This document shows positions 22,967-29,615 of a stretch of 64,000 bases of DNA, in pieces. The first letter of the stretch is position 1, and every line of letters starts with the position of its first letter. Source of the stretch: a virus; IMG/VR virus record IMGVR_UViG_3300021478_000019, positions 53,511 through 117,510 of that record; one strand, given 5' to 3'. A program made the position numbers and the translations under genes. Below the pieces are notes generated by a model, which ran no database searches, had not been told where the DNA came from, and saw nothing but the letters and a program-made list of their open reading frames with translations.

Positions 22967-23689
22967 CTACTGGGCTCGCCGGATCAGTCGTCGAGGAGGG
23001 GAGGTGGTGATTTCCACCGGGGCCCATTCGGTGCGTCCCTGCAGGGCCTTTATGACGTCACGCTGGAAGTTGGTCATCTCGGGGTCGGTGGCGTAGGCGT
23101 GGGCCATGCGAGCCAGGATGTACGCCTCAGCCAGGTTGGTGTCGTTGAAGTCCTCGTTCCAGCGCTTCAGCACCTCCTTGGTCAGGAGTTCCTTCTTGGT
23201 GTTGCCATTGCCGGTGGCGAACTTCTTGATCTGCTGAGGGCTGGGCAGGACCGGGAAGGACCGCCGGTTGCCGTTGTAGACACCGTCGTCGAAGAAGGTC
23301 AGGATGGCCAGCTTGATGGCGCCACCGACCTCACCGGAGTTGTGCTGGCCGAACTTCTCCAGCATGCTGTAATGCTCCATGGCGATCTGGCAGATCTCGC
23401 CCTGCTCGGACAGCCGGCGTAGCTCCCGCCTGATATTCGTCATCAGATAGCGCAGCCGTAGCACTCCCTTGGGCAGGGTTTTCGCTACGGGTTTCCACTG
23501 CCCTACCAGCCCGCGGGTGGGACTCCAGGCCACCAGGGCGCAGTTGAGGACGCCGGGGTCGATACCTATATACAGGTCCACACTTGGCTTGGTCACCCGG
23601 CGATGCTCCTCTTTATGGTTGGGATGCTCCCAGTACTCGCCACAGGTGGCGCATCGGCTCTCGCTGGTGCCTCGGTACCCATGGCTCAC
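22967..23689 (-). CDS. RuvC-like Holliday junction resolvase with N-terminal zinc finger
   Basis: 240 aa. The RNase H-like fold begins VDLYIGIDPG with catalytic Asp44; the second acidic residue is Glu105 in IAMEHYS and the third probably Asp183 in NDTNLAEAYILA, in the place of the usual D-A-x-D-A-L helix. Residues 13-25 hold CATCGEYWEHPNH, an added zinc-finger-like site. It would cut four-way junctions made by replication and RecA-type recombination before packaging. The C-terminus ends PPRRLIRRAQ, the RR-L-IRR motif also seen in the Cas4-like, RecA and ssDNA-binding proteins. It is the last gene of the leftward replication block. Confidence 0.8.
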   Translation of the reverse strand: MSHGYRGTSESRCATCGEYWEHPNHKEEHRRVTKPSVDLYIGIDPGVLNCALVAWSPTRGLVGQWKPVAKTLPKGVLRLRYLMTNIRRELRRLSEQGEICQIAMEHYSMLEKFGQHNSGEVGGAIKLAILTFFDDGVYNGNRRSFPVLPSPQQIKKFATGNGNTKKELLTKEVLKRWNEDFNDTNLAEAYILARMAHAYATDPEMTNFQRDVIKALQGRTEWAPVEITTSPPRRLIRRAQ

Positions 23690-23907
23690 TCCTTGCGCCA
23701 GCGGGACCGCATCTCGGTGGTGGCCTTGGGCTCAGCTGGCGCCCGCCGTGGGGGCCTACGGTCCTTGGGTAGGTAGCCCTGGTACAGGCGATCGCCGCAG
23801 TCGGCGCAGTACACGCACCGGCCCACCTGCTTCCAGGTGTGGGCTTCGTGGATCTCCAGCCCCGCAGACCAGTCCTCCAGCGCCTTCCTGATCGTGGCCT
23901 CATCCAT
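23686..23907 (-). CDS. Small zinc-finger protein (73 aa)
   Basis: Contains GRCVYCADCGDRLYQG, a four-residue Cys pair group (C-x2-C-x2-C) probably binding zinc with a nearby His (TWKQ region). The C-terminal part is basic. It overlaps both neighbours by a few bases (ATGA with RuvC), so it is translationally coupled. Cys and His positions recall those of the RuvC N-terminus, which suggests a shared small metal site. A role with RuvC is inferred from position only. Confidence 0.65.
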   Translation of the reverse strand: MDEATIRKALEDWSAGLEIHEAHTWKQVGRCVYCADCGDRLYQGYLPKDRRPPRRAPAEPKATTEMRSRWRKE

Positions 23908-24112
23908 CGCTCAGCCTCTGGATCTCCCGGTTGACGTACCACGCCGCCTTCTTGAGATCCTCCACCGGGTCCACGCCCTCCTTGAGCCCGGCCCGCCACA
24001 GGTACTTGATGGCGTTGCCGACGTTGAAGTTGTAATGCTCAGCGATGCGGATGCACTCGATACCGGAGGGGTGGCTGCCGTAGTGGGGAGGATGGTTGAT
24101 CAGGTCACTCAT
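23900..24112 (-). CDS. DUF3310 family protein
   Basis: 70 aa with the full family pattern: PPHYGSHPSGIECIRIAEHY at the front, then GNAIKYLWRAGLKEGVDP and DLKKAAWYVNREI. DUF3310 proteins are short phage proteins often placed with nucleotide metabolism or replication genes; their biochemical role is not settled. ATG overlaps the previous stop as ATGA. It lies between the RuvC group and the 24109 gene, in agreement with an accessory replication role. Confidence 0.9.
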   Translation of the reverse strand: MSDLINHPPHYGSHPSGIECIRIAEHYNFNVGNAIKYLWRAGLKEGVDPVEDLKKAAWYVNREIQRLSDG

Positions 24113-24702
24113 GGGGCGTTCCGATCCGCTCGACGAAAGCCAGGGCTCTTGTCGTCGCCCCGCCGGGTTAGCTCCCGGCTCACCACGGCGGCGTCCCGCT
24201 CGGCCCCCTCAAAGAGCATGGACTTCAGCTTGCGCCGGGCGTAGGTGACCTTCAGGACGTCCCTGGCCTTGGCGATGTCGGGATCTGACTCCATGCCGGC
24301 CCGGACCCAGGTGACCGCCTCCGACACCCGCTCAGGCTTGTTGGCGATCATGTAGAGCCCCTCCAGCCGGCGCACCTCGGCGTCGGCGTAGCGTTCGTGG
24401 ATCTCCTCGATGGCCAGCTGGTTCTGCAAATAATCGGCCCAGCGGGTAAACATCACGAACAGATTCATGAGTTCTTTTCCGGTCAGGTCGTCAATATCTG
24501 GCTCCAGCTTGGGCAGCTTGAAGTCAGGAGCGTCGGGCTCCTCCAGCTGGAGATCCCGGTACACCGACTGGCGCCGCAGGGCCACGGTCTGGCGCACCTG
24601 CTCCCAGCCGTCGACTGGCTTGGGTCGGTTCAGGCGCCGGGCGGCGGATGAGTCGCCGTCTACCATGGACGGGCTCGTAGCGTGAACAATCGGCACAGCC
24701 AT
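24109..24702 (-). CDS. Unknown helical protein of the replication block (197 aa)
   Basis: Mostly helical and charged, with LTGKELMNLFVMFTRWADYL and a following LEGLYMIANKPERVSEAV segment, typical of actinophage proteins of unknown function that lie beside exonuclease and DUF3310 genes. The frame opens at ATG 24702, overlapping the Cas4-like gene by 179 bp; a later ATG at 24666 is also possible. Neither has a clear ribosome binding site. The function is unknown; the context suggests replication or recombination. Confidence 0.65.
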   Translation of the reverse strand: MAVPIVHATSPSMVDGDSSAARRLNRPKPVDGWEQVRQTVALRRQSVYRDLQLEEPDAPDFKLPKLEPDIDDLTGKELMNLFVMFTRWADYLQNQLAIEEIHERYADAEVRRLEGLYMIANKPERVSEAVTWVRAGMESDPDIAKARDVLKVTYARRKLKSMLFEGAERDAAVVSRELTRRGDDKSPGFRRADRNAP

Positions 24703-25576
24703 CGTAGGGGCACTTCGGGATGGTACCGCCGTTTAGTGCGTCCACCACCTCGGCGCACTGAGATAACCGGTCGAAAATTCGTTCCGGTCGATATTTAACG
24801 ACCATCTCTTTGACTTGCTGATTCCACTTGCACTCGTAGAGATAGATCATGTCGGTGAGCCCGCTCATGAAGCAGTAGAGGTGGCCCTGGCGGATGTGGG
24901 AGGGGAACGGTACCCGAATAGAGTTCCACAGGGCGTCGTAGTCGAGGAAGGTTCTCGATTTACCGTTCAGGTTCAGCTTGGTGGTGTGCTTGACCAACAG
25001 GTCCGGGGCTTCAAAGCGCAGGGTGCCGAGGCCGATGGACTTGATCTCGACGAGGTCTTGACCGTCCTGGCCATCGGCGTGGCCCACCATGTGCAGGGCC
25101 TCGTTGGTGAGGGGCACCTCGTCGTAGCGCAGGAACTTGCGCTGGGCCAGGCACTGCTCGCACTCGTCGGGAGCTTCAGCCCACCAGCTGTGATGACACG
25201 CCTGGCAGTAGAACATGCCCGAGAGGCGCCCGATGTCCCAGATCCGGTCCTGCCACTTGCGGTGGATGTCCTTGCCCTCGTCGAAGATCATCTGCATCCG
25301 CCAGTGGGTGACCGGTAGCGCGGTGTGGGGCTGGATGCCGGCCAGGCGGTAGTAGCTGGCCCGCGGGCACCACTCGTTGTGGGAGACCTCAGAGGGATGC
25401 AGTTCGTCCTGGCGCCGCTCGTCGTTGGCGCCAGGCCGCAATAAGTGTCTTTGCACGTCCCCAAGGAGCCGAGTCTCTCGCTTGGTCGTCTCCAGCAGGG
25501 CCTTGAGGTTGGGGTCGTTGTTGGGATGCCACAGCTGTGATCGTGATGATCGTTCCGGTGGTAAGCGCACCTTCAC
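24524..25576 (-). CDS. Cas4-like PD-(D/E)XK exonuclease
   Basis: 350 aa. Conserved pieces: LHPSEVSHNEWCPRASYY with Cys70, VGHADGQDGQDLVEIKSIG with the D...E-x-K catalytic group, and a C-terminal CPYDGCADC cluster, which with Cys70 would hold an iron-sulfur cluster as in Cas4/RecB-type nucleases. A separate Cys set, FYCQACHHSW and CEQCL, adds a zinc ribbon. After the cluster the frame reads GRRRLIRRPAP, a motif shared with RuvC, RecA and the ssDNA-binding protein; the last 40 residues are Pro/Gly/Arg-rich and overlap the next gene out of frame. GTG 25576 overlaps the preceding stop (GTGA). Probable role: end resection for recombination. Confidence 0.8.
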   Translation of the reverse strand: MKVRLPPERSSRSQLWHPNNDPNLKALLETTKRETRLLGDVQRHLLRPGANDERRQDELHPSEVSHNEWCPRASYYRLAGIQPHTALPVTHWRMQMIFDEGKDIHRKWQDRIWDIGRLSGMFYCQACHHSWWAEAPDECEQCLAQRKFLRYDEVPLTNEALHMVGHADGQDGQDLVEIKSIGLGTLRFEAPDLLVKHTTKLNLNGKSRTFLDYDALWNSIRVPFPSHIRQGHLYCFMSGLTDMIYLYECKWNQQVKEMVVKYRPERIFDRLSQCAEVVDALNGGTIPKCPYDGCADCSRYEPVHGRRRLIRRPAPEPTQASRRLGAGAPDRGPAAPVGVPGSPAGGARRS

Positions 25577-25877
25577 GATGGCGCTCCCGCTTCATCCGGC
25601 GGCGTTCGCGCTCGGAACACCCGCCCCAGACCCCCCACTTCTCGTTGTTGTCGAGGGCGTAGTCGAGACACTGGTCGAGGACCGGGCACCGACCGGGGTG
25701 GTCCGGGTGGGTCCCCAGGCACACGCTCTTGGCCTCCTGCACCTGACCGTTGTGCTGATGGTCCGCGAACCACAGGTTGGTGGGTCCGCTGGCGCAGCTT
25801 CCCCAGCACTTTGCTCGATCCAGCCAGTCGGGCTGCACCCGTTCGTGGACCGGGGGCAGGGCTCCGTTCACGTCCAC
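25389..25877 (-). CDS. whiB: WhiB-like iron-sulfur regulator, nested in neighbouring genes
   Basis: About 162 aa. Recognised by DWLDRAKCWG (Cys24), then KSVC (Cys53), RCPVLDQC (Cys64, Cys70), the helix LDYALDNNEKWGVWGG with the G-V-W-G-G turn at 82-86, and a basic C-terminal helix (RERRRMKRERH). Canonical Wbl proteins have C-x2-C between the second and third cysteine; here it is C-x10-C, an eight-residue insertion. The whole gene lies out of frame over the 3' half of the PD-(D/E)XK gene and the 5' end of the Cas4-like gene. The start (GTG 25877, 25871 or 25838) is uncertain. Probably an Fe-S-dependent transcription regulator acting on the host RNA polymerase sigma factor. Confidence 0.75.
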   Translation of the reverse strand: MDVNGALPPVHERVQPDWLDRAKCWGSCASGPTNLWFADHQHNGQVQEAKSVCLGTHPDHPGRCPVLDQCLDYALDNNEKWGVWGGCSERERRRMKRERHREGALTTGTIITITAVASQQRPQPQGPAGDDQARDSAPWGRAKTLIAAWRQRRAAPGRTASL

Positions 25878-26175
25878 CAGAAAGGTCGAGGTAGTCCCGC
25901 TCAGGGATGACGACAAAGTCGTCTCCTCCAAGCTCAAAGACCAGAACAGGGCGGCGACCTTCTGCCATTGCATGCTGACGTAGGTCGTAGAGGTCGATGT
26001 ACTTGAGAGTGATGCTGCTCCGGTTGTCAGTGCGCTTGAACTCAACCAGTTCGTCGGCAGTACGTCCGTCGTTCTTACGGTCCCAGCGTGCGCCTGATCT
26101 GGGGCTAGGTACCCCTCCAAACCGCTCCATCCCCTGTCGTTCTTGCCGCCTCGACCGGGTGAGGCGGTCGTTCAT
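25573..26175 (-). CDS. PD-(D/E)XK nuclease-like protein, Holliday-junction-resolvase type
   Basis: The first 105 residues form the domain: RSGARWDRKNDGRTADELVE with FKRTD (E-x-K motif), then a helix YDLRQHAMAEGRRPVLVFEL and GGDDFVVIPERDYLDL. This matches small phage endonuclease folds with a D...E-x-K active site. After residue 105 the frame continues as an Arg/Pro/Gly-rich tail to 25573, where it overlaps the out-of-frame WhiB gene, so the true C-terminus may be shorter or the tail may exist only as a coupling device: its stop overlaps the Cas4-like GTG (GTGA). ATG 26175 overlaps the RecA stop. Probable role: recombination. Confidence 0.7.
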   Translation of the reverse strand: MNDRLTRSRRQERQGMERFGGVPSPRSGARWDRKNDGRTADELVEFKRTDNRSSITLKYIDLYDLRQHAMAEGRRPVLVFELGGDDFVVIPERDYLDLSGGRERSPAPGPRTGAARLAGSSKVLGKLRQRTHQPVVRGPSAQRSGAGGQERVPGDPPGPPRSVPGPRPVSRLRPRQQREVGGLGRVFRARTPPDEAGAPS

Positions 26176-27278
26176 GACCGACGCCTGATCCGGCGCCCGG
26201 ATTTCGCCGCGGCTGCCGCAGGGTCTGGGCGCCGGCCCTTATTCACTACCGATAAGACAGAGTCCCTCAGGCTCTCCTGCAGAGTCAAGTCCCATCTGAC
26301 CTGTTCTTCCAGCGCAGCGCGCCCATGCCAGCGCTCTTCGCCCAGCTGGTAATAGGAGCCCTTGACGCTGAAGATGTCGTAGTAGAGGGCCAGGTTGATG
26401 ACCTCGGTGGCCGGGTCGTAGCCGCCGGGTGGGATGGCCAGGTCGTTGAAGTCGAAGAAGAAATTGAAGGCGGCGACGCGCTCGGGCGGGAACCCCTTGT
26501 TCTTCTTGATCAGGCACTTGATCGAGATGCCCACCTTCCGCTGGTTGCGCTTCTCACCTTCGGTGATCCATTCGTCCCGCTTCAACTCCACCCTGGTGAA
26601 GTACCAGTAGTTCTTGGCCCGGCCCCCTGGGGTGGTGCGGGGGTCCCCGAACATGATGCCGATCTTCTCTCGCCACTGGTTGACCATGAAGCAGGTCACG
26701 GGGCGATCGGCCTCAACCAGGGACCGCTTCATGGCCGTGTACGCCTTGCGGAAGAACTTGCCCAGGAGGCGGGCGGCGAGGCCCACCTGGTGGTCCTCGA
26801 TGGTCCCCTCGGACTCGCTTATCGGTGATAGCGCCGGCAGGGAGTCGACCACCAGGCAGTCCACGGTGCGGCTCTCCAGCACCCGGATAGCGGCGTTGGC
26901 AGCCTCCTCCAGCACGTTGGTCTGCATGACCACGATGCGGTTGGTGTCGCAGCCCAGAAGTCGGGCCCACTCCGGTACGAAGTCCTCGGCGGCGATCCAG
27001 AACACCGTGAAGTTGGGGTCCAGGCTCTGCTGGTGGGCGATGGTTTTCAGCAGGATGGTGGTCTTGCCCGAGGACTCGTCGCCGTAGATCTCATGCCAGC
27101 TGTTGACGGTCCAGCCGCCCCCCAGCGCTACGTCGAGCGCCAGAGAGCCGCTGGAGATGCGGGGCATGTCGGAGAACTTGATCTGGCTGCCCCAGACCAC
27201 GGTCTCGGGCCCGTACTCGGAGTTGATCTCCCCGATGACGGCGTCGATCTCGACGTGGGCCTTGGTCTTAGTGGCCAT
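26172..27278 (-). CDS. recA: RecA-like recombinase
   Basis: 368 aa. Walker A is GDESSGKTT at residues 66-74 (canonical RecA has GPESSGKTT), Walker B is CLVVDSL around 141-147, and MVNQWREKIGIMFGDP plus TPGGRAKNYW correspond to the L2 and following regions. It would promote strand exchange at resected ends made by the Cas4-like exonuclease. ATG 27278 sits behind GGAGGAACG; the frame extends to 27464 but only as an out-of-frame overlap of the upstream gene. The C-terminus is Ala-rich and ends SGRRIRRRS, a variant of the shared RR-IRR motif. Neighbouring nuclease and RuvC genes complete the recombination set. Confidence 0.9.
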   Translation of the reverse strand: MATKTKAHVEIDAVIGEINSEYGPETVVWGSQIKFSDMPRISSGSLALDVALGGGWTVNSWHEIYGDESSGKTTILLKTIAHQQSLDPNFTVFWIAAEDFVPEWARLLGCDTNRIVVMQTNVLEEAANAAIRVLESRTVDCLVVDSLPALSPISESEGTIEDHQVGLAARLLGKFFRKAYTAMKRSLVEADRPVTCFMVNQWREKIGIMFGDPRTTPGGRAKNYWYFTRVELKRDEWITEGEKRNQRKVGISIKCLIKKNKGFPPERVAAFNFFFDFNDLAIPPGGYDPATEVINLALYYDIFSVKGSYYQLGEERWHGRAALEEQVRWDLTLQESLRDSVLSVVNKGRRPDPAAAAAKSGRRIRRRS

Positions 27279-27606
27279 CGTTCCTCCAGGCTCTGAGCCC
27301 TGTCTCGGTGACTTCCCACTCATGCAGGATGCTGCCGTGGCGTACCGCTCGACGGGAGCGGGCTGCCCGTCCGGTGTCTGAGATCCAGCCCTTGCCCAGG
27401 GCCTTGCTGGTGAGCGAGCCCACCCGCTTCGGGTTGTCGGGCCGGCGCGCCCCGGTGTCCTCAAAGAAGTCGTCGGTGGTGAACGGCTTGCCGATGGTGG
27501 CGGCGTAGTCGAGGAACAGGGGCAGCACCTCCGACAGCCAGGGATCCTCTTCCTTGCGGGCCTTCTCCACCACCTTCCCGCTGGCCCGGATGTCGGAGTA
27601 GCGCAT
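27268..27606 (-). CDS. Small unknown DNA-associated protein (112 aa)
   Basis: Charged, with a helical first half (ASGKVVEKARKEEDPWL and a later LPLFLDYAATIGKPFTTDDFF) and a second half that looks like a winged-helix wing: GSLTSKALGKGWIS, then RSRRAVRHGSILHEWEVT. It overlaps recA by 11 bp. Phages often keep a short winged-helix protein of this kind near recombination genes, but no family name is assigned. The stop of the secreted protein gene lies 3 bp upstream. Confidence 0.6.
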   Translation of the reverse strand: MRYSDIRASGKVVEKARKEEDPWLSEVLPLFLDYAATIGKPFTTDDFFEDTGARRPDNPKRVGSLTSKALGKGWISDTGRAARSRRAVRHGSILHEWEVTETGLRAWRNDGH

Positions 27607-27609
27607 CAG

Positions 27610-28329
27610 TTACCCGAGTCCTATCCCACTACTGGGGCACTGGGGGTCTTGCCCAGGGCAGCCTGGTGCCGGCGTCGAGGGTGCCGTGATCCCTGGAGTG
27701 GACGGCGGGACGGTGATCAGCGTGGCCGGCGCCGTCGTCGAGGGCCCCCCTGGAGTGGTCTGACCAGGGACCGTGGTGGCGCTGGGGACCGTGGTAGCTC
27801 CTGGCACCGTGGTCGTTGCTCCTGGCAGCGTTGTGCTGCTCGGCAAAGTGGTGGTCGCTCCGGGGACGGTGGTGGTTGTCGCCGGCACCGTGGTGGTGGT
27901 CGGCGCCGCCGTGGTGGTGGTGGTCACCGGGGGACCGGTGGTAGTGATCGAGCAGGTGGCGATGTCGCCGTCACTCAGGGTCACCGAGTTGTCCGTGAAC
28001 GACGTTGCCCCTATGCACATCCATACGCTGGGGACGAAGCCCGCGGTGTCAGCGTTACCACTGGCGCTCAGCTGGTAGGTAGCTGACGGCACGGCGATCT
28101 CGGTCACGTTGGGTGACCCGCCGGCACCGGCGAAAGCGAAGACCGGGCTGGTGGCCATCAGGGTGTAGTCAGCCGGGGTGGTGGTTGACCCCCCATTGAC
28201 GATGTGGACGACCAGGGTCAGGGTCGGGTCGCCCGATGACCGTGTCGCAGCGTGCGATCCAGTCGCGCCCAGGCCCAGAAAAATGCCGAGGCCGGCTAGA
28301 CCGGCCAGGAGGATGGCCAGTCGCTTCAC
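27610..28329 (-). CDS. Secreted Thr/Pro-rich mucin-like protein
   Basis: 239 aa. Residues 1-28 form a signal peptide (MKRLAILLAGLAGLGIFLG, then an AxA-type site near GSHAA). Residues about 30-130 are a small beta-rich domain with two Cys. From 130 to 225 comes a low-complexity Thr/Pro/Val repeat (TTTTVPATTTTVPGATTT and similar), like the spacers of bacterial cell-wall proteins that are O-mannosylated in actinobacteria. No LPXTG anchor is seen; the last 15 residues contain two Cys. The gene is inserted between recombination genes and coupled to its neighbour (GTGA). Superinfection exclusion, or alteration of the host surface, are possible roles, both inferred. Confidence 0.75.
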   Translation of the reverse strand: MKRLAILLAGLAGLGIFLGLGATGSHAATRSSGDPTLTLVVHIVNGGSTTTPADYTLMATSPVFAFAGAGGSPNVTEIAVPSATYQLSASGNADTAGFVPSVWMCIGATSFTDNSVTLSDGDIATCSITTTGPPVTTTTTAAPTTTTVPATTTTVPGATTTLPSSTTLPGATTTVPGATTVPSATTVPGQTTPGGPSTTAPATLITVPPSTPGITAPSTPAPGCPGQDPQCPSSGIGLG

Positions 28330-28448
28330 TTCTTGGTGCCAGCCTTCTTGGCGGTGGGCTTCTTCTTGTCGTCCTTCTTGTCGTCATCCTTCTGCCCGAA
28401 GGGCTTGGCTTGCTTGCCCCCGAATGGTTCCTTCTTAGTGGCTGCCAT
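28326..28448 (-). CDS. Tiny lysine-rich protein (40 aa)
   Basis: MAATKKEPFGGKQAKPFGQK, then an Asp/Lys-alternating tail ending in KKAGTKK. ATG 28448 is preceded by AAAGGAA, six bases away; the longer frame to 28571 is not needed. It overlaps the previous gene by 14 bp and the next by GTGA. Its charge suggests nucleic-acid or acidic-protein binding. Function unknown. Confidence 0.5.
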   Translation of the reverse strand: MAATKKEPFGGKQAKPFGQKDDDKKDDKKKPTAKKAGTKK

Positions 28449-28854
28449 TACCATTTCCTTTCTGTCGCATGAATAGCTCCACGGTGGAGAGCTTGTTAGC
28501 TCCGAAGTTGAGGGACTTCCATTGCTGCAATTCTCGGTGGCGACGGGGAATTTTGGTGGGCCTCCAGTCACCTTTGATCTTTTCGATATAGCCGTCCTCG
28601 GCTAGCCATTGCATCACCCGCCCCATGGCAGAGGGTTGGTGCGTATGCACGCCGGGGTGGTTGTTCGCCAACTCCTTCCACATTTCATCGGTATTGAAGT
28701 TCCGGTAGTAGGAGGAACAGTCGATGCCTGAGTCGTAGGCGGCTTGCATCCAGTCAACGTCGGCATGCTCTTCAGCTGTGGCGATGCCGCTGTTGCGGGC
28801 GGCACGGGCAGCTGGTGGGTCGAACAGTGGCGGATGCCTCGGTATCCTCCTCAC
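28435..28854 (-). CDS. Small possible winged-helix protein (139 aa)
   Basis: The middle and C-terminal parts (QPSAMGRVMQWLAEDGYIEK and a following KGDWRPTKIPRRHRELQQW) look like a winged helix with its wing. A Tyr/Asn-rich stretch (SSYYRNFNTDEMWKELANNH) precedes it. The only upstream start is GTG 28854 just before AGGAGG, so the real start is uncertain and might be further downstream. The stop of the next gene lies immediately adjacent. Function: probably DNA-binding, unproven. Confidence 0.6.
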   Translation of the reverse strand: MRRIPRHPPLFDPPAARAARNSGIATAEEHADVDWMQAAYDSGIDCSSYYRNFNTDEMWKELANNHPGVHTHQPSAMGRVMQWLAEDGYIEKIKGDWRPTKIPRRHRELQQWKSLNFGANKLSTVELFMRQKGNGNGSH

Positions 28855-29103
28855 TTAGCCACGGTTCTCCTTCTTGTTGTAGCGGCTGCTGGTGGGCTTG
28901 GCTTCGCCGGTCTTACTGATGGGCTTGCGCCCGGACTCTCGGGTCTCAGCTGCCTTCTCCCCCATGGCGTGACGCCGGCCCTTACCCTGAGCCTGGGCGT
29001 TGGAGATGGCTGCCGCCTTGCTCTTGGAAAATCCCTCCTTCTTCAGTGCCTCGTAGCTATCTGGCTTCTTAATAGAGGGACCGGGATCTTTGCCACCTGG
29101 CAT
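28855..29103 (-). CDS. Small conserved-type protein beginning GKDPGPSIK
   Basis: 82 aa. The N-terminus MPGGKDPGPSIKKPDSYEAL, then KKEGFSKSKAAAISNAQAQG, resembles a short family of uncharacterised proteins in actinobacterial phages and bacteria that start K-x-P-S-V-K and carry a helix-loop-helix of Lys/Ser/Ala. The tail is Lys/Arg/Ser-rich. ATG 29103 is behind AGGAGGAGTC, so the extension to 29136 is rejected. Function unknown; the basic character suggests nucleic-acid association. Confidence 0.6.
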   Translation of the reverse strand: MPGGKDPGPSIKKPDSYEALKKEGFSKSKAAAISNAQAQGKGRRHAMGEKAAETRESGRKPISKTGEAKPTSSRYNKKENRG

Positions 29104-29111
29104 GACTCCTC

Positions 29112-29606
29112 CTATCTGAGTGCAGCTGGGTTCCAATTGCTGGCCGACAGGGTGTCGTCCATGCCGAAGCGGGACGCGGCATGGGGGTTGTCGGAGCGGG
29201 CCGACTGGGTGGGCCCGGAGCTAATCACCCCGGCGTTGCTGAGCATGGTGCCGGTCTGGGTGAAGTACTCGCCGTTGTAGCCGCAGTCCACGCAGAGGGG
29301 CGCGGCCTCGGCGTTGGCCCACCGGCGCCGGAAGAAGTTGCCGCCCCCGCACTCCGGGCAGCGCCCCGAGGCAGCACTCCCAGCTGGGGCCTTGGAGTTA
29401 AAGCCCTGCTGACGGACTCGAATGTAGACTTCGTCGCCCTCCGACTGGTCTGGTGGCAGTTGGCGCTGTTGGGGACTGGTCGGGGGGTACGAGTCCTCCC
29501 AGCGCACCGCCTTGCGAGGCAGGCCGGTAGGGGCAGCTGGTCTGGTCTCCTGGCGTGCCGGCGGGGCCATGCCCAGTCGGCGGGCCCACCAACCACCGTC
29601 ACTCAT
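29112..29606 (-). CDS. Zinc-ribbon protein (164 aa)
   Basis: ATG 29606 sits behind GAGGAGCGAAT. The first 80 residues are Pro/Arg/Gln-rich. Residues about 82-113 contain GRCPECGGGNFF and LCVDCGYNGEYF, a classical C-x2-C...C-x2-C zinc ribbon. The C-terminus is Ser/Asn-rich. Proteins like this occur near phage polymerase genes, but the role is unknown. It follows the polymerase gene by 9 bp. Confidence 0.65.
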   Translation of the reverse strand: MSDGGWWARRLGMAPPARQETRPAAPTGLPRKAVRWEDSYPPTSPQQRQLPPDQSEGDEVYIRVRQQGFNSKAPAGSAASGRCPECGGGNFFRRRWANAEAAPLCVDCGYNGEYFTQTGTMLSNAGVISSGPTQSARSDNPHAASRFGMDDTLSASNWNPAALR

Positions 29607-29615
29607 ATTCGCTCC

